DNA of 64,000 bases, taken from NCBI RefSeq assembly GCF_031198435.1, contig NZ_CP133548.1, forward strand, positions 1,614,501 to 1,678,500, read 5' to 3'. The notes beneath the pieces were generated by a model that saw nothing but the letters and a program-made list of their open reading frames with translations, did no database searches and was not told the DNA's origin. This DNA comes from Pleionea litopenaei. GTDB lineage: Bacteria; Pseudomonadota; Gammaproteobacteria; Enterobacterales; Kangiellaceae. A program made the position numbers and the translations under genes. Positions 17,928-27,985 of this stretch are shown piece by piece (position 1 is the first letter of the stretch; each line of letters begins with the position of its first letter).

Positions 17928-18030
17928 AAGTATGCAATTTTTTATTTATTTCAAAATTGGAATACTTAGAATATAACGACAACGCTCAAAAATCACTTAA
18001 ATTCACAATCTCTTTTCGCGCAAAAATACC

Positions 18031-18258
18031 TTAAAGCCGCTCCGTTAGAATCGTCGTTAACACGTAGGCAACTATCGTCGGCAGCGTAAAGACTATTCCT
18101 AACACGATCGTCACCAGCCTTACATGTGTCACGTTCAGTTTAAATCGGTCAGCTACGCCGGCACAAACACCGGCTAGCTTCGCGTTATGGCTTGAACGAT
18201 AAAACCTTGCTTTTTTAGTAAAACGCTCTCGATTATAATACTTGTAATAATCAGTCAT
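18031..18258 (-). CDS. pspC: Phage shock protein C (PspC domain)
   Basis: The 75-residue protein consists of a PspC domain: a basic start, LAGVCAGVADRFKLNVTHVRLVTIVLGIVF, and a second hydrophobic stretch. It is shorter than E. coli PspC (119) and lacks the leucine-zipper C-terminal part. It follows pspA by 34 bp. No pspB or pspF is present in the window, so this is a reduced Psp locus. Confidence 0.85.
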   Translation of the reverse strand: MTDYYKYYNRERFTKKARFYRSSHNAKLAGVCAGVADRFKLNVTHVRLVTIVLGIVFTLPTIVAYVLTTILTERL

Positions 18259-18292
18259 GCTGCGTCTCCTAGAGTTTGTTTTTACAGCCGTT

Positions 18293-18952
18293 TCAAGCAG
18301 ACTGTTTTTTCTTAATTTCAGCCAATTCTTGATTTACTTTTTCACTGACCACGAGATCTTCAATTTGTGATTTGAGTGACGGGTTTTGCCCCAGAGACAT
18401 AGCTTCAACTTCGGCTTCCATTTGATCGATTCTGCGCTCAAATGAGGCAAACTTTTCAAAAGCATTGTTAATATCTGGACGATGAATTTGCTTACGCACT
18501 TGCTTTTGTTTTTGCAACGTCGTTTGTCGTAAAACCATCGCATCTCGACGTGCTACCGCTTCATTTAATTTACCTTGTAACCGGGTAATATCGGCTTCGA
18601 GCTTTGCAAGTGCTTGCTCTACTTGCACCAACTCAGCCGCTAAACTTTGGTGGCTTTGCTCTGCCCGCGCCTTTTCACCCAGGGCTGCGGAAGCTAAATC
18701 ATCACGCCCCTTTGCAACGGCTAGCTCAGCTTTCTCTTGCCACATGTCAACGTCGTTCAACAGTCCAGCAAGCTGACGCGTTAACTCTTTTTTATCCGCA
18801 AGTGTTCGAATCGATGCGCTTCTGACTTCCGCTAAGGTTTGCTCCATCTCAGAGATAATCATTTTAATCATTTTCTCTGGATCTTCTGCTTTATCGAGTA
18901 AAGCATTTAGGTTGCTATTGATGATATCTGATAGGCGACTGAAAATACCCAT
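18293..18952 (-). CDS. pspA: Phage shock protein A (PspA/IM30 family)
   Basis: The 219-residue peripheral inner-membrane protein is almost wholly coiled coil. It starts MGIFSRLSDIINSNLNALLDKAEDPEKMI, the amphipathic membrane-binding helix of PspA. ESCRT-III-like PspA polymers protect the membrane under proton-leak stress and inhibit PspF. A sigma-54-type promoter sequence lies about 60-80 bp upstream, which matches known psp control. It is transcribed with pspC. Confidence 0.93.
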   Translation of the reverse strand: MGIFSRLSDIINSNLNALLDKAEDPEKMIKMIISEMEQTLAEVRSASIRTLADKKELTRQLAGLLNDVDMWQEKAELAVAKGRDDLASAALGEKARAEQSHQSLAAELVQVEQALAKLEADITRLQGKLNEAVARRDAMVLRQTTLQKQKQVRKQIHRPDINNAFEKFASFERRIDQMEAEVEAMSLGQNPSLKSQIEDLVVSEKVNQELAEIKKKQSA

Positions 18953-19012
18953 ACTGCGACTCTCCTATTTCTGGTTTCTAACAATGACCGAAACGTCAAC
19001 TGCAGAAGTTCT

Positions 19013-19030
19013 ATCCAGAAATCGTGCCAA
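19013..19030 (-). promoter_or_regulatory. Candidate sigma-54 promoter of pspA
   Basis: The minus strand reads TTGGCACG-ATTT-CTGGAT. The -24 box is perfect (TTGGCACG) and the spacing GG-N10-GG is that of sigma-54 promoters, with one change at the -12 GC. It sits 61-78 bp upstream of pspA, a gene known to be sigma-54/PspF dependent. Confidence 0.6.
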
Positions 19031-19127
19031 AGAGAGTTAACCTTTTAAATACAGTAGGTTAGCCATTAAGCAAACAAAAATTTACGACTCGGTAGTTTAG
19101 CAAGTGGTGAGATTGACCAATTATTAG

Positions 19128-20129
19128 CTAGTCTGCTTTGTTTTCCATGATGGACAATGCATCAAGCAATACTTGAATGGTCGCATCAGCACCCGGGGCA
19201 TTTTCGCTTAAGTGTCTACGCCAAAGTCGACCACGTGGCTGAGCATGGAATAGTCCTAGCATGTGACGGGTAATTTGATGCAGTTTTCCGCCGTTGGCTA
19301 AATGAGCCTCAACATACGGCAGCATCTTTTTAACCACATCGATACGACTGAGTGGAGAATGAGACACGCCCAAATACCGAGCGTCCATCTCCGCTAGAAA
19401 ATAAGGGTTTTGATAGGCTTCTCGACCGATCATCACACCATCCGTATACTTTAGATGCTCATCAATCTGCGATAGCTCAGTAATACCGCCATTAATGATG
19501 ATTTCTAATTCAGGGTATTCTTCTTTGATTCGATACACACGATCATAATGCAAAGGCGGCACTTCTCGGTTTTGCTTGGGGCTTAAGCCACTAAGCCAAG
19601 CTTTGCGAGCATGAATAATGAAGGTCTTACAGCCAGCATTGGCAACTTGCTCAACAAACTGCTGCAGATGCTCGTATTGATCGAGTTCATCAATGCCGGT
19701 TCGACACTTAACCGTCACTGGACGATCGGTCACGGCTTGCATAGCAGATACGCAGGCAGCTACGGTTTCAGGCTCAGCCATCAAACAGGCACCTATCTTG
19801 CCTCGCTGAACACGATCGCTAGGGCAGCCGACATTGAGGTTGATTTCATCATAGCCGTATTCCGTACACACGTCGGTCGATTGAGCGAGTTCTTTTGGAT
19901 CGCTCCCACCAAGTTGCACAGCAATCGGATGCTCAGCTTGGTCGAAAGCGAGTAATTTGTCTCGATCGCCATGAATCACCGCACCTGTGGTCACCATTTC
20001 TGTGTATAGCAGACACTGGTTCGATATTTGACGCAAAAAATATCGGTCGTGGCGATCGGTCCAGTCCATCATCGGGGCGATGGAGATTTTGCGATTGACG
20101 TTGGTTGATTCTGGCACAGGGTTTCTCAC
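19128..20129 (-). CDS. dusA: tRNA-dihydrouridine synthase A
   Basis: The 333-residue FMN-dependent TIM-barrel enzyme reduces uridine 20/20a in tRNA. It has the family start ISIAPMMDWTDRHDRYFLR, the catalytic Cys in GKIGACLMAEP after NVGCPSDRVQ, and GGI and GVMIGREAYQNP in the phosphate-binding region. Length matches E. coli DusA (about 330-345). It lies upstream of pspA but is probably a separate transcript. Confidence 0.95.
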   Translation of the reverse strand: MRNPVPESTNVNRKISIAPMMDWTDRHDRYFLRQISNQCLLYTEMVTTGAVIHGDRDKLLAFDQAEHPIAVQLGGSDPKELAQSTDVCTEYGYDEINLNVGCPSDRVQRGKIGACLMAEPETVAACVSAMQAVTDRPVTVKCRTGIDELDQYEHLQQFVEQVANAGCKTFIIHARKAWLSGLSPKQNREVPPLHYDRVYRIKEEYPELEIIINGGITELSQIDEHLKYTDGVMIGREAYQNPYFLAEMDARYLGVSHSPLSRIDVVKKMLPYVEAHLANGGKLHQITRHMLGLFHAQPRGRLWRRHLSENAPGADATIQVLLDALSIMENKAD

Positions 20130-20213
20130 TACGCGGCAATTGAATTGGGCTGCTATTGAATTAGGCCGCGATTGTACTAGATTTAGAAAAGACTTTCATA
20201 ATTCGTAGCCTCT

Positions 20214-20642
20214 ATGCAATCAACCGTTTACCGAATAATCGCTTTACAAAACGATGAAACGGACTGCCGCGTCATTAACACGCTATTCAATCGAGCTGAG
20301 TTTGAACTAACCGCTTTTGATAATGGCCGCGAGTTTATCAAATATATGCGCATGCAGCCTTGTCCAGACTGCTTGATTACCGACCTAGAGCTTGATGAAA
20401 CGGCAGGCATTGAGGTTATCGAGAGAATCCGACGAGATGCTCGATGGCAAAGTGTACCCATTATCGTACTCGCCCCTTCGGTCGATAAAAGTACCTTGGT
20501 GAAGTTGAGCCAACTGAAAATCAAAGGCTATATCGTCAGGCCGTATCAACCGCAACGGCTGTTTAATGAAGTTTTATCCGCCATGGGGCTTGAGGTGGTA
20601 ACCCAAAAAACGGCGGTCAAACGGGTAAAAACAAAACCCTAA
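20214..20642 (+). CDS. Stand-alone response-regulator receiver protein
   Basis: This 142-residue protein is a CheY-like receiver domain with no output domain. The probable phosphorylation site is D57 (CLITDLELD), with an acidic pair near D14/E15. Two conserved residues differ from the canon: the switch Thr/Ser is in 'LAPS', and the invariant Lys is Arg (YIVRPYQP). It may still be phosphorylated, but switching could be altered. No histidine kinase lies nearby. The protein ends with a basic tail. Confidence 0.8.
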   Translation: MQSTVYRIIALQNDETDCRVINTLFNRAEFELTAFDNGREFIKYMRMQPCPDCLITDLELDETAGIEVIERIRRDARWQSVPIIVLAPSVDKSTLVKLSQLKIKGYIVRPYQPQRLFNEVLSAMGLEVVTQKTAVKRVKTKP

Positions 20643-20836
20643 AGAAATCTCAATTGTTGCCGATAGGATAAAATATTGTTGAAATTTAAGAGCTTAGCGA
20701 TTTTGTTTGTTTTGGACTAAACTTAGTTTTAGCCCATACCGCAAGGCTAGTCTCTATCAGCAAACTCTGCTGAGAATGAACTTTAAATTAGTCAATTTAG
20801 TGTATGTAAACGTTGAAGTACCACAGGAGCTAACCT

Positions 20837-21241
20837 ATGAGAAAATTTGTTTTAGCGGCGGCGAGTAGCGCCCTTTTACTGAGTGTATCCACTCAGCCGG
20901 TAAAAGCTGACGATGACCTATTACGCCTTGCTATTAGTCTGTGTGACTTTGCTAAGACCGATGACCGCTCATCCATGCGTCGTAAACTTAAGGCAGCTGG
21001 TATGCGATTACGCGCCATCTACCCTGCCATAAAATGCGGTGCTGATGGCAGCTTGCTGCGTGTTGCAACCGTCAACAATGCTTTTGAAGCCGCCAAGTTT
21101 CTGGCTTCAAAAGCGGGCGATGAAGCCATCAATGCTCCTGAGGAAGATGGTAAAACGTTAATTCAATGGACAGAGGGTTTAGTAGCCGCTGGTGACGCTT
21201 CAAAGCAACAGTTTGTTGAGCTTTACAAATCTAAAATGTAA
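20837..21241 (+). CDS. DUF3718 family secreted protein
   Basis: The 134-residue protein has a signal peptide (VLAAASSALLLSVSTQPVKA). It carries the DUF3718 pattern 'LCDFAKTDDRSSMRRKLKAAGMRLRAIYPAIKCGADGSLLRVA', with two conserved cysteines likely to form a disulfide. The family is found in marine gammaproteobacteria and has no assigned function. It is monocistronic and has a strong terminator. Confidence 0.75.
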   Translation: MRKFVLAAASSALLLSVSTQPVKADDDLLRLAISLCDFAKTDDRSSMRRKLKAAGMRLRAIYPAIKCGADGSLLRVATVNNAFEAAKFLASKAGDEAINAPEEDGKTLIQWTEGLVAAGDASKQQFVELYKSKM

Positions 21242-21266
21242 GTCACGTTTAGTTGAGCAAAAAAAG

Positions 21267-21291
21267 AAAAAGGGGCCTAGGCCCCTTTTTT
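21267..21291 (+). terminator. Terminator of the DUF3718 gene
   Basis: An 11-bp self-complementary stem with GGGGCC-TA-GGCCCC at its centre is followed by a T-run, 26 bp after the stop codon. Confidence 0.85.
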
Positions 21292-21420
21292 GATACGGTG
21301 GTTATATTCATAGTCTTTATGATTTTAATCTAATCATCGACTGATTTAGTCTTCTAATCTTCTAATCTTTATTCTCTCGATCACTCTTTTGAGTTGACCT
21401 TTTTACTCGCCATTATTTGA

Positions 21421-21476
21421 TAATACTCGGTTCGCAATTGTAAGTTCGTAGTATTAGGTTCATATTATTAGGTTCA
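21421..21476. repeat. Imperfect 14-bp tandem repeat, 4 units
   Basis: Units of 14 bp start at 21421, 21435, 21449 and 21463, each ending in (G)GTTC(A/G) or AGTTCG. The last two units differ by one base. The tract lies between the DUF3718 terminator and the end of the chemoreceptor gene. Confidence 0.65.
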
Positions 21477-21516
21477 TAACAAGTCAGTATCACAGCACAG
21501 GCAATCACCGTTCAGC

Positions 21517-23516
21517 CTACAGCCTGAACTGCGACACCATGTTCTGCAACTGCTCCGCCAATCGAGCCAACTGCTGGCTCGCGCTCAGGCTCTCGTTTGC
21601 ACCTTGCGCATTCTGCTCAGCCAAAGATGAAATCGTCGTGATATTTTCATGCATCTCGTTGGTCACAGCACTTTGCTCTTCGGCTGAACTAGCAATATGA
21701 GTACTCATGTCATTAATCACACCGACCGCACGAGTGATTGACTCTAGTGCTTCACCCGCTTTTGCCGTCTGATCGACACTGATGCGCGCTTCTTCTTGGC
21801 TTTTTTCCATCACCGACACTGCGTCTTTGGTACCATTTTGAAGGCGTTCAATCATGCCTTGAATTTCCGACGTTGACTCTTGGGTTTTGCTCGCTAGGGT
21901 ACGAACTTCATCGGCAACCACCGCAAAGCCTCGGCCTTGCTCACCCGCTCGAGCCGCTTCAATGGCAGCATTCAAGGCCAGTAGGTTGGTCTGGTCAGCG
22001 ATACCACGAATCACGTCTAGCACAGACCCGATGTTATCGCTGTATTCATTCAATTTGTTGATCACATGTGATGCGCTTTCAATTTCGCTGGCTAGGCTGT
22101 TAATGGTCGCAATGTTGCGTTTGACGATGCTTTGCCCAGTTTGCGTTTCAGAGTTGGCGCCTTGAACTTCTTGCAAGGTGCTGTTCGCTGAATTAGCAAC
22201 CTCATTCACGGTCGCCGTCATTTCAGCCATCGCTGTTGCAACCAGCTCTGTTTGTTCGCGCTGTCGATTGATCGAGTCATGTCCTTGCTTCGCAATCGCT
22301 TCGGTCTGTTCTGCACTTGCCGCTAGCTGCTGAGAACCACTGGCTATGCCGCCTAAAATGTCTCGCAGCTTGTTGACCAAGTCATTAACACTGTTCGAAA
22401 GCTCACCAAACTCATCGCTACGTTCAACATCAATTTTTTGCGTTAAATCACCATCAGCAATGTTTCCAATCACTTCCACGACTTGGCTCAATGGCTTTCT
22501 TATACTTCTGATAACGAGCAGTGAAATAAAGACGCCAGCTGCCACCGCAATTAAAGCGATAATGATAATAATGGTTCGGCTTTTGTTGACCTCAGAAACC
22601 GCTTGCTCTTTCGAACTGTCCGCAAATTTCTTAACTTCAACGACGGCACCACGTAAGCTAGAAATCGCATCGGTTAAATTTTGCTCCGCTTGAATCAAAG
22701 TATCAACTGACCGCTGACCGGCTTGTAATTGGGCAACGTAGCGATTGAGCAATCCATCACTGCCCGTTGCTAAATCTTGAAACTTGTTTAATGCGCTGCC
22801 TGTTTCTGCGTAATACTCGGAATTCTGAGCGCTGGTACCCGCCAATTTGGCGTATTTATCTTTCGCAGAATCAACAATGGCTCTTAGATCTTTTTGAACG
22901 ATTTCTATGGTCGTGATTTCAGTTAAATTCAGGGCGTCAGTCGTGCTGATGGTTCCCTCTCGAATTAAGTTTCCAATCGAGCGAACTTCATTAGCATCTT
23001 CGGTTTCAGTCGTATCTTCGCTTAAATCGTAAATAAGGCTATCAAGTTCATCTGCGATGTCTTCAAACCCAGAACGCTGTCCACTTATTTGTTTCGCTAA
23101 CTCTAATTCTTGACGATGACTTTCAAAAACCACGGGGATTTTTTCTAAGTATTGATCAACGGACTCTTGGCTTTGTTTGAAAGGCTTGGCAATCTCTGGG
23201 TGCTCAGTGATAAGACTGAGCATTTGCTTTTGCGTGACTGGTAATTCGCAATAAATTCGTTGTAGGACCCTTCGTAGGTGCTCAACTCTTCGATAACCTC
23301 GATTTTTCGATGACGATTCACTCTATCGTTCGCTTCTAACAAGGTAGAGATGAGCTCTCCATTGGCTTGCAGCATTGGTGTCGCTTTATCGACTACATTA
23401 CTCAAGTTTTGGTTGATGTTGCCGACGCCAGATAAACTGACAATGCTAATCACCAACAATAACAAGACGACTACACCAAAGCCGCCAGCTATACGAGTTG
23501 ATACCGTTAAATTCAT
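21517..23516 (-). pseudogene. Methyl-accepting chemotaxis protein split by a frameshift
   Basis: Two overlapping frames together make one chemoreceptor. 23145-23516 gives the N-terminal membrane helix (GGFGVVVLLLLVISIVSLSGV) and the start of a four-helix ligand domain. 21517-23223 gives the rest: ligand-domain helices, the second membrane segment (TIIIIIALIAVAAGVFISLLVI), HAMP, and an intact signalling domain with the hairpin tip EIQGMIERL/IRGIADQTNLLALNAAIEAARAGEQGRGFAVVADEVR. The frames switch around 23225-23260, consistent with loss of one base. No slippery heptamer is seen there, so this is a mutation or a sequence error. Repaired, it would be about 690 residues. Confidence 0.8.
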
Positions 23517-23736
23517 AAGAAACCCTGCTTTTCACTTATTTTTTTGCTGCCATTGAACCAAGATTGGATGGAAATATTCGAAACCCCTTCCACCTTACCT
23601 TAATAGCTTAGATCAAGAACTTACATCTTGCTTGAAATCTCGGTAAAGGTTATATCGGCCGGAAAAACAGTGAATTAAGCCCTATAGCCAAGAAATTTAT
23701 TAACTTCTTGGCTTAGTTGGCTGTTTTTTATACCAA

Positions 23737-24618
23737 TTATGAGGATTGAAGCGCTCGAATGCGCTCATCTAATGGAGGGTGAGAGGCCAGTAGCGATGCC
23801 AAAGAGGCCTTGCCACCCGTGATTCCAAAAGCAGACATGGTGCTGGGCATTTGGTTCTCGAGCCCACTTTCAGCTTTTAATCGAGCCAAAGCGGAAATCA
23901 TGGAGTGTCGATCGGCTAAAGATGCGCCCGCCTGATCAGCTCGATACTCTCGTCGTCGACTAAACCATGCAACAATCATTGCCGCAAAGAAACCAAGAAT
24001 AATTTCAGCGACAAAAGTCACTATGTAATAACCGATACCCAAACCTCGTTCAGTTTTGAAAACGACACGATCGACGGTGTGACCAATGATGCGAGCAAAG
24101 AACATCACGAAGGTATTCACCACCCCCTGAATCAGCGCCAAGGTCACCATATCACCATTGGCGACGTGACCTATTTCATGCCCTAAAACGGCCCTAACTT
24201 CATCACGACTAAAGCGATGAAGTAATCCAGCACTCACCGCAACCAAGGCATCGTTCTTATTCCACCCAGTGGCAAAGGCATTGGATTGTTCCGCCGGAAA
24301 AACGCCGACTTCTGGCATTTTGATGCCCGCTTTTGCAGATAAATCAGCAACCGTATCAAGTAACCAACGTTCCTGTTCATTTCGTGGTTGCGTAATAATC
24401 TGCGTACCAGTGAAACGCTTTGCCATCCATTTAGAGATAAAAAGCGACACTAGCGCACCAGCCATTCCGAACACAAAACAAAATACCAACAAAGCCGATA
24501 AATTTAAATCAGCCCCGTTACTTTGCAAAATTGAATTCACCCCTAATAAATTCAGGGTAATTCCGGCCAAAGCGACAATGGCCAAATTAGTTAATAAGAA
24601 CAAACCTATTCTTAACAT
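23737..24618 (-). CDS. htpX: Membrane zinc metalloprotease HtpX
   Basis: The 293-residue M48 protease takes part in quality control of inner-membrane proteins. Two N-terminal membrane segments precede the [12 protein letters not shown] zinc motif, with two more hydrophobic segments after it and the third-ligand region [13 protein letters not shown]. Length and order match E. coli HtpX (293). It is monocistronic. Confidence 0.96.
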   Translation of the reverse strand: MLRIGLFLLTNLAIVALAGITLNLLGVNSILQSNGADLNLSALLVFCFVFGMAGALVSLFISKWMAKRFTGTQIITQPRNEQERWLLDTVADLSAKAGIKMPEVGVFPAEQSNAFATGWNKNDALVAVSAGLLHRFSRDEVRAVLGHEIGHVANGDMVTLALIQGVVNTFVMFFARIIGHTVDRVVFKTERGLGIGYYIVTFVAEIILGFFAAMIVAWFSRRREYRADQAGASLADRHSMISALARLKAESGLENQMPSTMSAFGITGGKASLASLLASHPPLDERIRALQSS

Positions 24619-24719
24619 CGCGGTACCCTTAATAAGTCAACCAATGAATGATTACACAACTGAGTTAAATGGGGGCAGATCATTGGCAATCCAATGGCTT
24701 TGTACGCTCAAAAATGAAA

Positions 24720-24742
24720 AAAGGCCTGCAAAGCAGGCCTTT
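24720..24742 (-). terminator. Terminator of the TonB-dependent receptor gene
   Basis: A 10-bp stem (24720-24729 with 24733-24742) with a 3-nt loop is followed on the minus strand by a T-run. It lies 30 bp after the receptor stop. Confidence 0.8.
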
Positions 24743-24771
24743 AAATGTTTCAAATAATTACCGAATTAAAG

Positions 24772-27312
24772 TTAGAAGTCATAACCCAAACGGAAGTAGT
24801 AGTACCCTCCGTTAAATCCAAACGGAGAAGTCACCGCATATTTAGCGCCGGCAATTCCCGCCCAAGGATTGTCTCCAGGCGTTTCATCAGTAATATTTTG
24901 TGCACCCAATACCAAGTTAAAGTTGTCGTTAATGTCGTAACCTAACTCAACATCCAGTGTGAACGAGCGATCTTCTTCGATTGGGAAGGCTTCAGAATCT
25001 AAGTGATCTTCATAGTAACCTGAGTAATGGTTATAACGAACGGTTGCTCGCCATTGGTCCCACTTTTGATTCATTGACAGCGTCGCACGAATATCAGGAA
25101 GGTTTTCTTCTAATAGGCGCGCTCTCGTTGCACTGATGGTATTAGAACTAGAAATATCAACCTGAGTATCAGTCCAGTTATAAACTAAGCCTAAGGTTGT
25201 GTCACCATCGAACCAGTTGGTTGTGTAGTTGGCAACAAGATCGATACCTTGAGTGCGTGAGTCAAAGTCGTTAGTAAAGAAACGGACTGAGCTGTAGCTT
25301 GTCGCATCAGTAACACCTTGATTGACAAGATCGGTAATATCTTGTGCGGTAAGCGCTTGAGGCGAAGTTAAGCTGATACGATCTTCAACTTTGATTCGAT
25401 AGTAATCCACTGTAATGAAGAGATTTTCAAACTCCATTACCGAACCAATCGAGAAGTTTTTAGACTGCTCTGGGTTCAATGGCTGACCACCTTTTTGAAT
25501 CGAAATCGGATTCGTAGGAGGCAGCGTCGCTTGATCTTCAAGTCCATTGTTACCAAAAGCGGTCGTTACGTTTCGAACATTTGACTGCCCGACCGTTGGC
25601 GCTCTAAAACCAGTACTGACGGCTGCACGAATGGCAACTTCATCAGTCCACTGGAAGCGGCCTGCAACTTTTGAGTTTTCAGTAAACCCAAAGTCAGAGT
25701 AGTCTTCAAAACGCGTCGCAAGACTCATAAAGAAACTATCACTTACGTCAATTTCTGCGTCAACATAAGCCGCCCAGTTGCTGCGACTCCATTCACCCGC
25801 ATCACGAGGTTGGAAACCAGGGAAGCCGTTAGAACCGATGCCAAAGCCGTCAGCAGCATAAGGACCAACGGTGTAAGAGGCTTCATCACCGGCTTTAATG
25901 CCAAAGGCTTCGTCGCGATACTCAAAACCAGATGCGATATTTACTCGACCTACTGGGTATGACATATCGAAGTTGAAACCCTTTTCTTCTTGGCTGTATG
26001 AACCAGGGCTAAATTCCATTGGCGTATCAGGACCAAGCGACGGGTTGATGGTGTTTTTAATATTAAAATCGACTTGGTTTTTACCGTAAGTCACGCTTAC
26101 ATCGTAGTTAAAACCGCTATCAAACTCCTTCGAGTAACCAGTCACCAAAGACTGATCCGTCACGGTACCACCGAAACTTGGCGTGAAACCTCCTGGGAGC
26201 ATTTCATTAAATGCAAAACAATTCGGATCGGCAAAAACATTACGCAGACCCGCTAAGTCTCCCGCAGGGAACACTGGGCATGACAAACCATCGTTGGGTG
26301 TTAAATCGATAACTAAGTGATTGCCATTGCCATCTGCGTTAACACCAGAACGAGTAAATGGATTACGATAATAAAAACCGCCCTCTACTTCTCGCTCAGC
26401 GAAGTTACCAAACATGTACCATTGAGAGTTATTTGATAGATCCACGCCCAAGTTGGCGAATAGTTTGTAATCCCCTTTAATTTCAGGAGAGCCCCAAACT
26501 TGCGCAGGATCAGCAATCTCACCGATGACGTCGTCGTTGCCCGCGGCACGCAATGCCGCAAGTGCTGCTGCATCGTCACGCTGGACACTACGGCTAGTTG
26601 GATCCGCCGTTTTATATTCAAGACTAAAATTCGCGAAACCACGTTCAGACAACTCAGTCCCTACATTCACCGACAATTCAGTCGATGCGCCGTCACCTTC
26701 GAAAAACTGACCGCTGTTCAACTGCACTTGGCCACCCGAAGAACTGTCTTTTAAAACAAAGTTCATTACACCAGCAATGGCATCAGAACCATACTGTGCC
26801 GCCGCGCCATCACGTAACACTTCAATTTGCTTTAACGCAATGCTTGGAATAACGGATATGTCAGGGCCTTGCGAGCCATCTGATAAGCCACCACCGAGAA
26901 AGGTAATAACGGCAGAGCGATGACGACGTTTGCCATTTAACAAGATTAATGTGCTATCTGGTGGTAATCCACGTAGGTTTGCCGGACGAACTAAGGTCGC
27001 AGCGTCACTGATTGGTTGTGCATTAACGTTAAAAGATGGAACCGATACCGCTAACATAGAGTTCATATCGGTGATCCCTTGGCTCTCGAACTCTTCACCA
27101 GAGATAATATCGACTGGAACTGCCGACTCACCTACTGAGCGAGGTGCTGCTCGCGAACCAACGATAACAACTTTAACGTCTTCATTTTTTTCTTTAGCTT
27201 TTTTCTCGTCATCTTGCTCAGCGGCAAAACTCGATAGAGAGAGGGTTGCGGCAACTGCCACGACCGATGGTTTTATCCAAAAGGATGAACCACGCTTACG
27301 GTGATTGTTCAT
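24772..27312 (-). CDS. TonB-dependent outer-membrane receptor
   Basis: The 846-residue protein has a signal peptide, a TonB-box-like stretch (DVKVVIVGSRAAPRSVGESAVPVDIIS) and a plug domain (LRGLPPDSTLILLNGKRRHRSAV..., EVLRDGAAAQYGSDAIAGVMNFVLK). A 22-strand-type barrel ends in the aromatic terminus RLGYDF. It imports an unknown large substrate using TonB energy. The plug resembles receptors often assigned to iron or carbohydrate/peptide uptake, but no dedicated substrate gene is adjacent. It has its own terminator. Confidence 0.93.
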   Translation of the reverse strand: MNNHRKRGSSFWIKPSVVAVAATLSLSSFAAEQDDEKKAKEKNEDVKVVIVGSRAAPRSVGESAVPVDIISGEEFESQGITDMNSMLAVSVPSFNVNAQPISDAATLVRPANLRGLPPDSTLILLNGKRRHRSAVITFLGGGLSDGSQGPDISVIPSIALKQIEVLRDGAAAQYGSDAIAGVMNFVLKDSSSGGQVQLNSGQFFEGDGASTELSVNVGTELSERGFANFSLEYKTADPTSRSVQRDDAAALAALRAAGNDDVIGEIADPAQVWGSPEIKGDYKLFANLGVDLSNNSQWYMFGNFAEREVEGGFYYRNPFTRSGVNADGNGNHLVIDLTPNDGLSCPVFPAGDLAGLRNVFADPNCFAFNEMLPGGFTPSFGGTVTDQSLVTGYSKEFDSGFNYDVSVTYGKNQVDFNIKNTINPSLGPDTPMEFSPGSYSQEEKGFNFDMSYPVGRVNIASGFEYRDEAFGIKAGDEASYTVGPYAADGFGIGSNGFPGFQPRDAGEWSRSNWAAYVDAEIDVSDSFFMSLATRFEDYSDFGFTENSKVAGRFQWTDEVAIRAAVSTGFRAPTVGQSNVRNVTTAFGNNGLEDQATLPPTNPISIQKGGQPLNPEQSKNFSIGSVMEFENLFITVDYYRIKVEDRISLTSPQALTAQDITDLVNQGVTDATSYSSVRFFTNDFDSRTQGIDLVANYTTNWFDGDTTLGLVYNWTDTQVDISSSNTISATRARLLEENLPDIRATLSMNQKWDQWRATVRYNHYSGYYEDHLDSEAFPIEEDRSFTLDVELGYDINDNFNLVLGAQNITDETPGDNPWAGIAGAKYAVTSPFGFNGGYYYFRLGYDF

Positions 27313-27574
27313 TAGTCGTACTCCCGGTTATTCATTTTTATAGTCGGTTGCCATACAACTTAGCTTGGCCAGTGAGAGGAAAAACTCTCTACGCGAAAGA
27401 ATTTACCTAACGTTGATCTCTAAAAACAAGCTTTTAACCAAAAAAACCAGCACAGTTTTCATATTGAGATATAAAAACTGTATAGGTTTTCGCGATTTTG
27501 AGCAAGTTTTAAGCTGATGGTGAAGCATTATTTAGACGAAAGTCGAAAAGATGAAGCGCAAAGAAGGCGGCGAT

Positions 27575-27985
27575 TTACTCAGAAATAATCGAGACGGCAG
27601 CCCGTCGACGATGACTTGCGTGACGGTGTTCCCATAGAAAAACGCCCTGCCAGGTCCCAAGAACCAATCGTCCTTGGTGGATCGGAATCGACAGTGTCGT
27701 GGCGGTCAATGCGGCTTTGATATGCGCGGGCATATCATCCGGTCCCTCACAGGTATGAGTGTACAAGGCATCGTTTTCAGGAACCAATCGATTTAACCAT
27801 CGTTCAAGGTCTGCCTGAGCCGACGGATCAGCATTTTCTTGAATGGTTAGACTGCAAGAGGTGTGGCACACAAACAAGGTACACAACCCCTCTTGAACAC
27901 TATTTTCATTGATTAGGTTAGTCAGGGTACGAGTAATCTCATAGAGCCCTTGTCCATGAGTGGTGACGTCTATCCACTGAGTCAC
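27575..27985 (-). CDS. YjbQ/UPF0047 family protein
   Basis: The 136-residue protein has the conserved pattern of UPF0047: CTLFVCHTSCSLTIQENADP, HTCEGPDDMPAHIKAAL, then LGTWQGVFLWEHR. Family members have weak thiamine-phosphate synthase activity, and the true role is unclear. The start overlaps the end of alr by 4 bp, so it is cotranscribed with alr and probably dnaB. Confidence 0.92.
   Translation of the reverse strand: MTQWIDVTTHGQGLYEITRTLTNLINENSVQEGLCTLFVCHTSCSLTIQENADPSAQADLERWLNRLVPENDALYTHTCEGPDDMPAHIKAALTATTLSIPIHQGRLVLGTWQGVFLWEHRHASHRRRAAVSIISE

Noticed and set aside
23225-23260. Programmed frameshift in the chemoreceptor gene
   Set aside because: No X-XXY-YYZ heptamer lies in the right phase, unlike the pilin-cluster case; a one-base loss is simpler.
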